A stretch of 64,000 nt of DNA, from NCBI RefSeq assembly GCF_002005105.1, contig NZ_MSCV01000019.1, positions 43,322-107,321 on the forward strand, in the 5' to 3' direction. Positions 18,630-27,758 of this stretch are shown here, in pieces (the first letter of the stretch is position 1; each line of letters opens with the position of its first letter). This stretch comes from Methylocaldum sp. 14B (GTDB taxonomy: Bacteria; Pseudomonadota; Gammaproteobacteria; Methylococcales; Methylococcaceae). A model generated the notes under the pieces. It made no database searches and was not told where the DNA came from. It saw only the letters and a list, made by a program, of their open reading frames with translations. Made by a program: the position numbers and the translations under genes.

Positions 18630-18661
18630 ACGCGTGCTTTCCCGATTTGGAGAATTCCCTC

Positions 18662-20104
18662 GTGCAGTACCCGCGATCATCTCGTCTCTGTCTGTACGGC
18701 ATCTTGGCTCTTACTTGGCTTTTCAACTCGACAGACGGCGTTTCTGCTGATCTGGAGAACGAAGCGCCGGTTTCCGTAGACGAGCTATTTGATCTAAAAG
18801 ACGAAAAAACAGAAAACAAAGAACCGGCATCGGTTGATGAGTTGTTTGAGGTTGAGCGGAAGACGGGTGATGATGCGCGCCCGCTCCGTTGGCCGGATTT
18901 GAACGGCTTTTTTCAGAGTGAACTCGCTTACACCTATGCGTCGCCCGACCATTGGTCGAAGTTTCGTAACCTCCTGGAACTGGGAGCTCACGGTAGCTGG
19001 GGTGCCAGTCTGAAGTGGAAGGCGAGCGGCCGGCTTATGTATGACGCGATTTACGATTTGACCGATTTTTATCCTGAATCGGTGCGTCACGACCAACGTT
19101 TCGAGCCGATGTTTCGTGAAACCTATCTCGATTATTCCGCCGGGGATTGGGATTTCCGCTTCGGACGTCAGCACATCATCTGGGGCGAAATGGTGGGATT
19201 GTTTTTCGCCGATGTCGTCTCTGCGAAGGATCTGCGCCAGTTCGTGCTTCCCGATTTTGATTTACTACGAATTCCTCAGTGGGCCATGCGGGCCGAGTAT
19301 TTCAAAGGAGGATTCCATGGCGAAGCGATATGGATTCCTTATATGACCTACAACGATATCGGCAAAGTCGGTTCGGAATTCTTCCCTTTTAATCCACCTC
19401 CGACGCCGGGATTCACGACGGTAATCGAGAACGACCAGCGGCCCAACAATACCTTTGAAAATACCGCTTACGGATTAAGGCTATCTTATCTTCAATCTGG
19501 CTGGGATACTTCGCTTTTCTATTACAGCGGTCTGGATCTTTCTCCTGCCTTCGCGCGTAACATCGTGCTGGCTCCTGCGCCGACGATTACCTATCGCTCC
19601 GTTCACAAGAGAATTCATCAGGTCGGTAGCACGCTTGCCAAAGACTTTGGTCCTTTTGTATTGAAAGGCGAGGCTGTTTATACGGTGGATCAGCCTTTTT
19701 TGACGACTCGGCTCATGGATTCGGATGGACTGGTGTCTCAGGATTTTCTCGATTACATCCTCGGGCTCGATTTCAGCTTTTTGGAAGATACGCGCCTCAA
19801 CCTGCAGTTTTTTCAACGCTGGTTCAGCCACCACGATCAGCACATGATTCCTGACGAGTTAGAGAGCGGTGTATCCGCATTGGTCAGCACGCGGTATTTT
19901 CATCCGAAAGTGGAGCCGGAGGTGCTTTTCATACACAGTCTCAATCGGTCCGATTGGAATGTGCAGGCTAAGGTGACTTGGGAGTTTCTGAGGAACTGGC
20001 GAATGGTAGTCGGCGCCGATATTTTCGGCGGCCAACCTACCGGACTGTTCGGGCAGTTCGATGCCAAAGACAGGGTATACGGCGAGTTTCGGTATTCGTT
20101 TTAA
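18662..20104 (+). CDS. Outer-membrane beta-barrel protein (DUF1302-like)
   Basis: 480 residues from GTG 18662, chosen because GGAG ends 9 bases before it; an in-frame TTG at 18647 overlaps that ribosome site. A signal peptide (LCLYGILALTWLFNSTDGVSA) leads into two near-identical acidic segments, VSVDELFDL and ASVDELFEV, then alternating amphipathic strands ending in FRYSF, the C-terminal Phe required for barrel insertion. The FGRQHIIWGEMVG and RIPQWAMRAEY motifs match DUF1302 proteins, which occur with DUF1329/LolA-like proteins and lipid exporters. Located 32 bp after the ATPase, it is the likely outer-membrane component or receptor for the exported lipid. Function unproven. Confidence 0.78.
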   Translation: MQYPRSSRLCLYGILALTWLFNSTDGVSADLENEAPVSVDELFDLKDEKTENKEPASVDELFEVERKTGDDARPLRWPDLNGFFQSELAYTYASPDHWSKFRNLLELGAHGSWGASLKWKASGRLMYDAIYDLTDFYPESVRHDQRFEPMFRETYLDYSAGDWDFRFGRQHIIWGEMVGLFFADVVSAKDLRQFVLPDFDLLRIPQWAMRAEYFKGGFHGEAIWIPYMTYNDIGKVGSEFFPFNPPPTPGFTTVIENDQRPNNTFENTAYGLRLSYLQSGWDTSLFYYSGLDLSPAFARNIVLAPAPTITYRSVHKRIHQVGSTLAKDFGPFVLKGEAVYTVDQPFLTTRLMDSDGLVSQDFLDYILGLDFSFLEDTRLNLQFFQRWFSHHDQHMIPDELESGVSALVSTRYFHPKVEPEVLFIHSLNRSDWNVQAKVTWEFLRNWRMVVGADIFGGQPTGLFGQFDAKDRVYGEFRYSF

Positions 20105-20137
20105 TCTCTTGGCGCTGCGACTTGCCCGATCGATCAA

Positions 20138-22120
20138 TCACGCTACCAATCGCGTGTTGATATTCCCTGTCACCAGAAGCTCGGACAAGGGTTTGCGGAT
20201 CGAGCGTGCTTTTGGCGGTTTTCCTTCTCCAATCCGGCCCATAAATACCGCTCTTTCGACACACTCATCTCCCAAAAGAGCAGTTAGCTCGTTTGCCAAT
20301 AGTTTTGCCTTTTTCTCGACAGCGTCCACACGAGTGAACTTGATCGATTCTCGGATGTAGCCGGCAAAGATCAAGGGAGTCATTTCCGGCTGTAGCTGCA
20401 AACCAAGTTGCGTGGCCGTCAACCAAAAGCGCTGCAAAGCGCGACCTGCGGAAAGATAGTCCCCGACTGAAGTTGGCGGCTTATCCGCAATGAGAGCGAA
20501 ATGCCCGGCGCTAAAGATTCCGGGGATCAAGTCCAATTCCAGCCTCGGCAGAACGGTTCCGGCGAAATAGGTGTTAAGGAAATTGACCGTCGACCAGCTC
20601 CTCATGGCCCATCTCATGAGTCCGAGAGCTAGCGGGTTTAATCCTACGGCCCGGTCGGGAATTCGATCTTCGCTATACTGAGTGTTCCATTCAATGACGT
20701 TCTTATGAACCTCATACGCCTCCGGCATCGTAAGCCGAACTTTTCCGTTTCGAAACATCAGTCGCGCAGTCCGTAGCCGATCTTCAGGTTTATCCAGCCA
20801 CAAGACCGTGTAATCGTTACCTAGGCTTTCGACTAGCCGCATCTTTTCTTGGGGATAAAGTGGCCGCCGTTTCATCGCCCTGCGTTGAGTGGCGCGAATG
20901 GGAATATAAGCAGCAAGAGGACTTGGCTTGAGCTCTGGATCGGGCGAAAAATGAACGTCGATCGTCGGCGCTGTTTCGCTGGACTCTGGACGTAGAGACC
21001 AGTTGGCGGCTAACCCGTGGCTGCTGGCGGCGATGAAGAGATTTTCAAGAAGAGCGCCGATCGCAATTTGGCTGGCCCGGCCCTTAAGGTCGTAAACACA
21101 ATGATCGCGGGTATCAAACCCATGGATGACGACGCGGTTATCCGAGACTATCTCGAACCGCCAGGGCTGAGTGTTGTCGCCGCTGGGCGCCCACCGGGCA
21201 AGTTCGAGAATGCGTTCGAGAGAGGAACGTTGTGGTTCGGTTTGCGCTGAAGGGCACTCGGACAGCTTCGCCATAAATTTTTTTCTCGCAATCCTTAATC
21301 CGATTCGTTGCAAGGGGTTTCGGTTTCCTCCGGGTCTCCAGGTACGTACCAGTTTGTTGCGGTACGCGTCGAAATGAACGCCCCATGGTGCGGAGAATAC
21401 TTTGCCTCTTCGGAGTAGGATTTTCAAAGCTTCTGTCGCTGCAACTCCGGCACACAGTTCGCATCCCATGGCGGTTGAGGGCCCACGATGCAGGGCTAGA
21501 TTGACGGCGTCGGGGGCGACCAAATACGGTGTCTGCAACATCGCCGGCGACAGCCCCATCAGGAAGCGAACGGTTTTTTCGTTTTCCGGCTGGTTTTCCA
21601 GTCCGAAATACTCTTCGAACGTCATTTGGCCGGGAAGGAAATTGAGCAGCGCTACGCCCATTCCGAGCGGCGCTGCCGTGATCGCGGGGATACCCCGTGT
21701 TGCGCAAGCGGCAAAGACTTTGGCTCGCATATCTAGCGCGAAAAAGTCCAGCCCGTCGATGTAAAGGTCAGCGTCGTCCAAGAAAGACGTTAAGTTGGAT
21801 TCGGTAACACCTTCGGGAAATGATCGCAGATCGAGGGTCGGATTGATTTCACGCGCCTTTGCCGCCATCACTTCGGCTTTCGACAGCCCGATCGCATTGA
21901 GATCGGCGCCGGCCTGTCGATTGAAGTTTGCCAATTCGAAAGTGTCCATATCGGCGATACTGAAGCCGCCAACGCCGAGGCGCGTTAACGTCAACAGGTG
22001 GCTTCCGCCGACACCGCCGAGTCCCGCTATGGCGACGCGTTTGGACCGTAAAATCTGCTGTTCTTCCCAAGTTATCCAGCCGATATTTCTAGAGAACGCG
22101 GACAAATAATCGAAGTTCAT
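20138..22120 (-). CDS. ThiF/E1-like domain fused to a nitroreductase domain
   Basis: 660 residues in two parts. Residues about 20-260 are an adenylating E1/ThiF fold: nucleotide loop GLGGVGG (33-39), acidic DMD (57-59), and FNRQ (66-69) in place of the usual SNLxRQ. One CxxC (CELC, 220-223) is present, but the second zinc pair of MoeB/ThiF is not seen. Residues about 300-640 are an FMN nitroreductase, opening with LELARWAPSGDNTQPWRFEIV. Such fusions occur in actinobacteria (annotated moeY) and scattered proteobacteria. Adenylation followed by flavin redox chemistry on a peptide or acyl product is plausible. The gene is divergent from two LuxI-like acyltransferases with a 108-bp shared promoter region. 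Confidence 0.87.
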   Translation of the reverse strand: MNFDYLSAFSRNIGWITWEEQQILRSKRVAIAGLGGVGGSHLLTLTRLGVGGFSIADMDTFELANFNRQAGADLNAIGLSKAEVMAAKAREINPTLDLRSFPEGVTESNLTSFLDDADLYIDGLDFFALDMRAKVFAACATRGIPAITAAPLGMGVALLNFLPGQMTFEEYFGLENQPENEKTVRFLMGLSPAMLQTPYLVAPDAVNLALHRGPSTAMGCELCAGVAATEALKILLRRGKVFSAPWGVHFDAYRNKLVRTWRPGGNRNPLQRIGLRIARKKFMAKLSECPSAQTEPQRSSLERILELARWAPSGDNTQPWRFEIVSDNRVVIHGFDTRDHCVYDLKGRASQIAIGALLENLFIAASSHGLAANWSLRPESSETAPTIDVHFSPDPELKPSPLAAYIPIRATQRRAMKRRPLYPQEKMRLVESLGNDYTVLWLDKPEDRLRTARLMFRNGKVRLTMPEAYEVHKNVIEWNTQYSEDRIPDRAVGLNPLALGLMRWAMRSWSTVNFLNTYFAGTVLPRLELDLIPGIFSAGHFALIADKPPTSVGDYLSAGRALQRFWLTATQLGLQLQPEMTPLIFAGYIRESIKFTRVDAVEKKAKLLANELTALLGDECVERAVFMGRIGEGKPPKARSIRKPLSELLVTGNINTRLVA

Positions 22121-22228
22121 AAGAGCCTGTGTGATCCGAAGCGCAATTTCACTTAATGTAAAGCCAGTCCGTTCTATTCAGCTAAGCTTATTCTAGACTG
22201 AAATTATTAGGCTAATTAGGAACCGGCC

Positions 22229-22981
22229 ATGACAAAAGAAAACTGGTTTGATAGCTTTAATCGGCATTTCGAGGTTATTCCGGCAAATACAGATGAACTG
22301 ATCAAACAGGTTAAGGCTTTACGGTTCCAGATATATTGCGTAGAGCATCCCTTTGAAGATAAAACTACTTTTAAGGACGGTCTGGAACAAGACCAATACG
22401 ATCAAAGGGCCGTTCATTCCCTGGTTCGGCATCTAAAGTCAAAACCTGATGAGGCGGCAGTGGCCACAGTAAGGCTGGTTCTTTCCGATAACCAGAACCC
22501 ACAAAACGGCTTTCCGATCGAGGACCATTGTTCGATTTCTCCGGAAGACAGATCAAGCATCTCACTTAAATTCGAGCGAAAGCAGATAGCCGAAATCTCC
22601 CGCTTTGCCGTATCGAAGCAATTTCGGCGCCGCGTTGGGGAGTCCGAGACCATCCATGGTATTGCTGAGCACAAAGTTCCCGTCATCGAGAAGGACGACC
22701 GGAGATTGGTTCCTCACATCACTTTGGGGCTGTTTCAAGCGATAGTGCAGATGAGTGCCGAAAACAATATCAAACTTTGGTATGCGGTTATGGAAACGCA
22801 GCTGCTGAGATTGTTAAAACGGTTCGGAATTCGGTTTACTCAAATTGGCGAGCCGGTTAATTATCATGGCTTGCGAGTCCCATGCATTGGTCCGGTGGAT
22901 GAAGTGATGTCCGGCATCAAGCGCGACTGCCCTGCAGTCTGGGAATTCATTACCCAGAAAGGCAGGCTATGGCCGTATTGA
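22229..22981 (+). CDS. Exosortase-associated, LuxI-like acyltransferase (first copy)
   Basis: 250 residues. The N-terminal half resembles acyl-homoserine-lactone synthases: LRFQIYCVE (31-39), EQDQYDQR with acidic residues at 53-58, and EISRFAVSKQFRRR around 125-140, matching the LuxI E-x-x-R-F/L block. The fit is to the family described as PEP-CTERM/exosortase system-associated acyltransferase (TIGR03694), with a GNAT-like fold and a probable acyl-ACP or acyl-CoA donor. AGGA precedes the ATG. Product unknown; no LuxR-type regulator is adjacent. It is divergent from the ThiF/nitroreductase fusion gene, which suggests a shared pathway. Confidence 0.82.
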   Translation: MTKENWFDSFNRHFEVIPANTDELIKQVKALRFQIYCVEHPFEDKTTFKDGLEQDQYDQRAVHSLVRHLKSKPDEAAVATVRLVLSDNQNPQNGFPIEDHCSISPEDRSSISLKFERKQIAEISRFAVSKQFRRRVGESETIHGIAEHKVPVIEKDDRRLVPHITLGLFQAIVQMSAENNIKLWYAVMETQLLRLLKRFGIRFTQIGEPVNYHGLRVPCIGPVDEVMSGIKRDCPAVWEFITQKGRLWPY

Positions 22982-23353
22982 GGAATGCTTTTGTAGCGGT
23001 AGCGTACCGATCAACCCTGACGCCGATAAGAGACACCGAGATGCGAGATTTTTCAAGGGAATACAGTGAGTCACCGAATTGTGTCGCGATTCGGCGACAC
23101 CTCGCTGTGAGGAATTTCTGAGTTTACTCCAAGAACTTTCAGTCGAAGCTATTAATTCCGGGTTATTCCGCCATTGGCGTTTTTCTTGCTTATACGCATC
23201 CTGGTGTTTCGCATGTTCATTTTGCTGAGCGTCGTCTCAGCGAAGAGCTGCGTACTCTCAGGGCGCGATGAGTCGCGGTAAGGCACCTGAGATCAAATCT
23301 GTTCGTTCGATAGGCCGACTCTGCTTGACTTAAGTTGGATTTAAGGAGAACGC
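22982..23353. other. Intergenic region between the two LuxI-like genes
   Basis: 372 bp without a gene. It has a short GCTGAG/CTCAGC hairpin (23224-23241), and TTGACTTAAGTTG at about 23333-23345, similar to one half of the palindrome at 3490. The second acyltransferase therefore probably has its own promoter. AAGGAG at the end belongs to that gene. Confidence 0.45.
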
Positions 23354-23356
23354 GTG

Positions 23357-24016
23357 ATGTTTGATGCTCGCTACGAGGTCGTATTGGCGGATACCCCGGA
23401 AAGTAAAGAGATTCACTTCAATCTGAGGTACAAGGTATTTTGCTTGGAAAAGGGATTTGAAGATGCGAGTAGATTCACTTCCGAAATGGAAAAAGATCAG
23501 TACGACGACCGGGCGATTCATTTCTTGGTCAGGGAGCCGCTGACAAACAGATGGATTGGCGCTGCGCGCTTAGTGATAGATAAGGTCTCCGCTTTGCCGA
23601 TTAATCACATTGCTGATATCGAGGTTCCGTCGAACGAAAAAGATGCCGTAGTCGCAGAGTTTTCGCGGCTTCTGGTACTCGACAACTTTCGCCAAGCCCA
23701 AACGAAATTGGCTGCGGAACCCGAAATATTATTAGGGCTTATCCGTGCTGCCCGAGACTATTGCCTCCGACAGGATATAAAAAGCGTACTGTTTTTGTGC
23801 CGCCGCTCTATTCACAGAATCTTGGGGAACGCAGGCGTCGACATGCTTCAAATCGGCGCCCCCTGTATTCACCGCGGCGTGAGAGCGCCTTATCTTGTGG
23901 ACTTGGAAAGAGGATTTGATCGGGTTTTTCGTCCGTATAGCCGGGCTTATCAGATGTTTTCCAGGGCACACAGCTACTATTACTACTCGGATCTCTATAG
24001 TCGCCAAGTAGCATAA
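23357..24016 (+). CDS. Exosortase-associated, LuxI-like acyltransferase (second copy)
   Basis: 219 residues from ATG 23357, 8 bases after AAGGAG; a GTG codon directly before it is the alternative. It is a diverged homologue of the 22229 gene: LRYKVFCLEKGFED (23-36), EKDQYDDRAIHFLV and VAEFSRLLVLDNFRQ align with the first copy and with LuxI blocks. A SVLFLCRRSIHRIL stretch and a C-terminal YYYYSDL tail are distinctive. Probably a GNAT-fold acyltransferase using acyl-ACP or acyl-CoA. Two non-identical copies side by side suggest different acyl donors or acceptors. Confidence 0.8.
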   Translation: MFDARYEVVLADTPESKEIHFNLRYKVFCLEKGFEDASRFTSEMEKDQYDDRAIHFLVREPLTNRWIGAARLVIDKVSALPINHIADIEVPSNEKDAVVAEFSRLLVLDNFRQAQTKLAAEPEILLGLIRAARDYCLRQDIKSVLFLCRRSIHRILGNAGVDMLQIGAPCIHRGVRAPYLVDLERGFDRVFRPYSRAYQMFSRAHSYYYYSDLYSRQVA

Positions 24017-24377
24017 GCCATTCACGATGACCCGGCGATGGAATTCGCGATCATTGTGGAGCTATTTGGAATCGCTAGATCCGTCTTTTCTTCGAAATTC
24101 ATCCTTTCCATTATGTCGGCTTAAACGTTTACGGCTGCCGCGCAAGCCGTTGACGCTCCGGGAGCGTCGTACCGTTTGAAACGATGACGCTTTCAGGCGC
24201 AAGCGCGCTTTGGTGTTTTTGCGTCGCAATCGACATTCAATATGACGCGGTAAGCATGCGTTTGGAGTATGCTAACGGCATTCGGCAATTGCTAGCTTCA
24301 TTCCGTTAAATCCTCATTTCGTCGGGCGTAATGGCTTCCGATCGAAATAGTGCTCTTAGCTGTCAATCAGTCATATC
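24017..24377. other. Intergenic region upstream of the second ABC exporter operon
   Basis: 361 bp with no gene. It includes a perfect GACGCTC/GAGCGTC hairpin with loop CGG (about 24151-24167) and GC-rich inverted segments just after it. These could terminate the acyltransferase transcript or attenuate the exporter operon. No consensus promoter was identified with confidence. Confidence 0.45.
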
Positions 24378-25613
24378 GTGACAACGAATAACCTTTCTAA
24401 ACTACGGATCGATCGGCCGGCGCGAGAGATTTCGGCTCCCCCTCGCATCGGGGCCCTTCGCAAGCGCATTGGACTGCTTGCGATGCTGATTGCGATCGCT
24501 GTGGGAGCTCTGGTTTATTCGAAACTTCGTAGCGCCGGCATCGAGACCGAGGTCGCCACTGTTTCAAAAGTTTTTCCTTCTCAAGCGTTTACCTTGCTGA
24601 ACGCAACCGGCTATGTGGTGCCGCAAACCAAGGCGGATGTGGCGTCCAAGGCAACCGGGCAGTTGGAAAAGCTCGACGTTGAGGAAGGAAGCTACGTCAA
24701 AAAGGATCAGATCATCGCACAGCTCGAAAATCGCGATCTGATGGCGAGTCTTAACCAGGCTGCGGCCAATGTCGCGGTCGCAAGAACGGATCTGCTGAAA
24801 GCGGAAGCGGAGTTGAAGGAATCCACCCTGGCTCTGAACCGTGCCCGCACGCTTGTGCAGAAAAAATTCGTTTCGCAGGAAATCTATGATGCCGAGGTTG
24901 CCCGGCACGAAAAGGCCGTGGCCGCCGTGGAAAGCGCAAAATCGGCGATCGCCGCGGCCGACGCGGCATATCAGGGGGCGCGAGTGTCCTTGGATTACAC
25001 CTTCATTCGGGCGCCTTTCGACGGCATTATCCTAAGCAAGAATGCGGATATCGGCGACATTCTGGCGCCCTTCTCCTCGACGATGCTGTCGAAGGGGACC
25101 GTGGTCTCCATGGCCGATATGAATACCTTGGAAGTCGAGGTCGATGTGGCTGAGTCGAATCTTAATCAGGTACGTGTCGGTCAGCCGTGCGAAATCCAGC
25201 TCGATGCGTTTCCGGATGATCGATTCCGTTGCTCGGTCGATCGCATCGTGCCCACAGTGGACCGCACGAAGGCAACCGTGCTGGTCAAGGTGCGCTTTAT
25301 CGATAAGGACGAGCGCATCCTGCCGGATATGAGCGCCAAAGTGGCGTTTCTGTCGCGAGAGCTTGCCGCCGATCAGCGGAAGCCCATTTCCGGCGTACCT
25401 CCCGCGGCGATCGTGACGCGCGGTCCGGATAGCGTCGCCTTCGTGCTGGACGGCAATCGGGTCAAGGAAGTCCCGGTCGATACCGGAGAACGTATCGGCG
25501 AGTGGGTGGTGGTGAAGAACGGGCTCAAGGCCGGCGACCGAGTGGTACTCAGTCCGTCCGAAAAAATCAAGGACGGTACGGAGATCCGTGTCCGCGAAGC
25601 CGAAAGATCTTAG
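24378..25613 (+). CDS. Periplasmic adaptor (membrane-fusion protein) of an ABC exporter
   Basis: 411 residues, GTG start. A cytoplasmic basic N-terminus, one membrane helix (about 31-50), then the HlyD/MacA plan: a barrel-sandwich hybrid (lipoyl) half-motif with GQLEKLDVEEGSYVKKDQIIAQLENRD, a helical hairpin rich in Ala/Glu (about 125-205), the second lipoyl half (FIRAPFDGIILSKNADIGD), then beta-barrel and membrane-proximal domains. It would link the inner-membrane ABC complex encoded downstream to an outer-membrane channel. No TolC gene is in the window. First gene of a four-gene operon extending to 28920. Confidence 0.92.
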   Translation: MTTNNLSKLRIDRPAREISAPPRIGALRKRIGLLAMLIAIAVGALVYSKLRSAGIETEVATVSKVFPSQAFTLLNATGYVVPQTKADVASKATGQLEKLDVEEGSYVKKDQIIAQLENRDLMASLNQAAANVAVARTDLLKAEAELKESTLALNRARTLVQKKFVSQEIYDAEVARHEKAVAAVESAKSAIAAADAAYQGARVSLDYTFIRAPFDGIILSKNADIGDILAPFSSTMLSKGTVVSMADMNTLEVEVDVAESNLNQVRVGQPCEIQLDAFPDDRFRCSVDRIVPTVDRTKATVLVKVRFIDKDERILPDMSAKVAFLSRELAADQRKPISGVPPAAIVTRGPDSVAFVLDGNRVKEVPVDTGERIGEWVVVKNGLKAGDRVVLSPSEKIKDGTEIRVREAERS

Positions 25614-25635
25614 GGCTGCCGGCCCGGTTCGTTAC

Positions 25636-26328
25636 ATGAACCCGATCGTCGAAATCGAGAATCTCACCAAACACTATTGGAAGGGCGATCAGATCGTCCC
25701 GGTACTCGCCGATATCAATTTGGTCATCCGGGAGGGGGACTTTCTCGCTCTCATGGGGCCGTCCGGCTCCGGCAAAAGCACGCTGCTCAATCTGATCGCG
25801 GGCCTGGACCGGCCGACCGGCGGCGTTCTCAGGGTTGGCGGAATCAATATCGCCGAGTTGCCGGAATCCAGTCTCACCGATTGGCGCTCGGAGCATGTCG
25901 GATTCATCTTCCAGTTTTACAATTTGATGCCGGTTTTGACGGCGTTCGAAAATGTCGAGCTTCCGCTATTGCTGACCGGCTTGTCGAAGCGGGAACGACG
26001 CGAGCACGTGGAACTGGTCCTGGAACTGGTCGGTCTGACGGATCGCATGGATCATTATCCGTCCCAACTATCCGGCGGACAGCAGCAACGCGTCGCAATC
26101 GCCCGCGCTCTAGTTGTCGATCCCGCCTTGATCGTGGCGGACGAACCCACCGGCGATTTGGACCGCGTATCGGCGGAAGAGGTACTGGAGCTCATGGAGC
26201 ATCTCAATCTGAACCTGGGCAAGACCATCATCATGGTGACTCACGACCAACGCGCCGCTGCAAAGGCGCATGCCATCCGGCACTTGGATAAAGGGGTCCT
26301 GACCGACGATCCATCGGGCACGGACTAA
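25636..26328 (+). CDS. MacB/DevA-type ABC transporter ATPase
   Basis: 230 residues from ATG 25636, 22 bp after the adaptor stop; a GTG at 25588 would overlap the adaptor gene by 26 bases. Walker [11 protein letters not shown]-loop [22 protein letters not shown], signature [15 protein letters not shown], Walker [13 protein letters not shown] and H-loop VTHD are intact. Same subclass as the ATPase at 17952 but clearly distinct in sequence. It pairs with the permeases at 26340 and 27754. Confidence 0.92.
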   Translation: MNPIVEIENLTKHYWKGDQIVPVLADINLVIREGDFLALMGPSGSGKSTLLNLIAGLDRPTGGVLRVGGINIAELPESSLTDWRSEHVGFIFQFYNLMPVLTAFENVELPLLLTGLSKRERREHVELVLELVGLTDRMDHYPSQLSGGQQQRVAIARALVVDPALIVADEPTGDLDRVSAEEVLELMEHLNLNLGKTIIMVTHDQRAAAKAHAIRHLDKGVLTDDPSGTD

Positions 26329-26339
26329 GTCTCCGATCG

Positions 26340-27500
26340 ATGCTGTTTTTCCTGCGTCTCGCACTCCGAAATCTTTTTCGGCACAAACTCAGGACCAGTC
26401 TGACCGCGCTTGGCATCGTCATCGCCATCGTCGCTTTCGCTCTCCTCCGAACCGTGGTCGACGCCTGGTATGCGGGTGCGGAGGCGACCTCGGCCAATCG
26501 CCTCATTACCCGAAACGCCATCTCCCTGATATTTCCGCTGCCGATCAGCTATGCCAACCGCATCCGGCAAATAGACGGGATTACCGGTCTGAGCTATTCG
26601 AATTGGTTCGGGGGCGTGTATATCGACGAGCGGAATTTTTTCCCCCAGTTCGCCATAGAGCCGAAAAGCTATCTCGAGCTTTACCCCGAATTCATTCTAT
26701 CGGAAACGGAGAAAACGGCTTTCATAAAGGACCGGAAAGGCGCAATTGCGGGCCGAAAGCTGGCGGAAGAGTACGGTTGGAAGATCGGCGATGTGATTCC
26801 GTTGCGCGGAACCATCTATTCGGGGAGTTGGAGTTTCGTCTTGCGAGGCATTTATCGCGGGGCGGAAAGAAAGACCGACGAGACCTTATTCCTGTTTCAT
26901 TGGGACAACCTCAACGAAACCCTAAAGAAAACGGATCCGAGCCGGGCCGAGCGTGTAGGCGTCTTTGTTCTCCGGATCGATAGAGGCGGTCGCGCGGCGG
27001 AACTTTCCGATGCGGTCGACCGGCTTTTCGAGAATTCGCTCGCGGAGACTTTGACCGAAACCGAGGAGGCATTCCAGCTCGGCTTCGTCGCCATGACGGA
27101 AGCTATCTTGGTCGCCATCAAGATAGTTTCCTTCGTGGTCATCGCCATCATCATGGCGGTGATGGCGAACACCATGGCGATGAGTACCCGAGAGCGCCGG
27201 CGCGAGTACGCAACGCTGAAGGCAGTCGGGTTCGGATCGCGCTATTTGCTCGCCCTTATTTTGGGCGAATCTCTGGCTCTGTCGATCGGTTCCGGAATTC
27301 TCGGCATCCTGGCCGCTTTCCCGGCGGCCGGCATCTTGGCGGCCAAGTTCGGCACGCTGTTTCCGGTGTTCGAAATATCCTCGCGAACCATACAATTCGG
27401 CTTGTTCGCTTCGTGCCTGATCGGGCTGACGGCGGCGGTATTCCCCGCCTGGCGCGTCATTACCTTCCCGGTCAGCGAAGGACTGCGCAGCATCGGCTAG
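26340..27500 (+). CDS. FtsX/DevC-like ABC transporter permease
   Basis: 386 residues, starting 12 bases after the ATPase stop. N-terminal helix (about 18-38, RTSLTALGIVIAIVAFALL), periplasmic domain, then three C-terminal helices with the MSTRERRREYATLKAVGFGS coupling segment. Member of the MacB/FtsX permease superfamily. With the adaptor, the ATPase and the second permease it forms an exporter resembling DevBCA or MacAB. Cargo unknown; the nearby LuxI-like and E1/nitroreductase genes make their product a candidate. Confidence 0.88.
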   Translation: MLFFLRLALRNLFRHKLRTSLTALGIVIAIVAFALLRTVVDAWYAGAEATSANRLITRNAISLIFPLPISYANRIRQIDGITGLSYSNWFGGVYIDERNFFPQFAIEPKSYLELYPEFILSETEKTAFIKDRKGAIAGRKLAEEYGWKIGDVIPLRGTIYSGSWSFVLRGIYRGAERKTDETLFLFHWDNLNETLKKTDPSRAERVGVFVLRIDRGGRAAELSDAVDRLFENSLAETLTETEEAFQLGFVAMTEAILVAIKIVSFVVIAIIMAVMANTMAMSTRERRREYATLKAVGFGSRYLLALILGESLALSIGSGILGILAAFPAAGILAAKFGTLFPVFEISSRTIQFGLFASCLIGLTAAVFPAWRVITFPVSEGLRSIG

Positions 27501-27513
27501 CGAGAGCGCGACC

Positions 27514-27758
27514 ATGAACCTAGAAACGGCAGTTGACCGCTTAGAAGGAACAGAAAAGCCATATGAATTCTGACCGTCTTATCTTCTATCGATCTCACCG
27601 TTTAGGTGAAGCCGCTACGCACCCGATTGCACGGCTGACGGGCCACCTGGCGGCGTTGCTCCTTCTTGTGGGGGGCGGCCCCACGGCGTCGTCGCGCCTA
27701 GCCATCCGGCCCGTCAGCCGCACACTCGGACGCGTCCAACTGCCGTTTCTAGGATGAA
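27514..27758. mobile_element. 235-bp MITE with 17-bp terminal inverted repeats and 5-bp target duplication
   Basis: The element spans 27519-27753. Its ends are CCTAGAAACGGCAGTTG (27519-27535) and the perfect complement CAACTGCCGTTTCTAGG (27737-27753). Both ends are flanked by ATGAA (27514-27518 and 27754-27758), a clean 5-bp target-site duplication. A second perfect inverted repeat, CGGCTGACGGGCC/GGCCCGTCAGCCG, lies inside. It encodes no transposase; a 64-codon frame (27563-27757) has an upstream AGAAGGA but no known product. It is inserted exactly at the start codon of the downstream permease gene. The parental IS family is not identified; 5-bp duplication and CCT ends are compatible with IS1380-like elements. 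Confidence 0.88.

Noticed and set aside
22229..24016. Calling the two acyltransferases classical LuxI autoinducer synthases.
   Set aside because: Only the N-terminal blocks match; the overall pattern fits the exosortase-associated family and no LuxR-type gene is adjacent.
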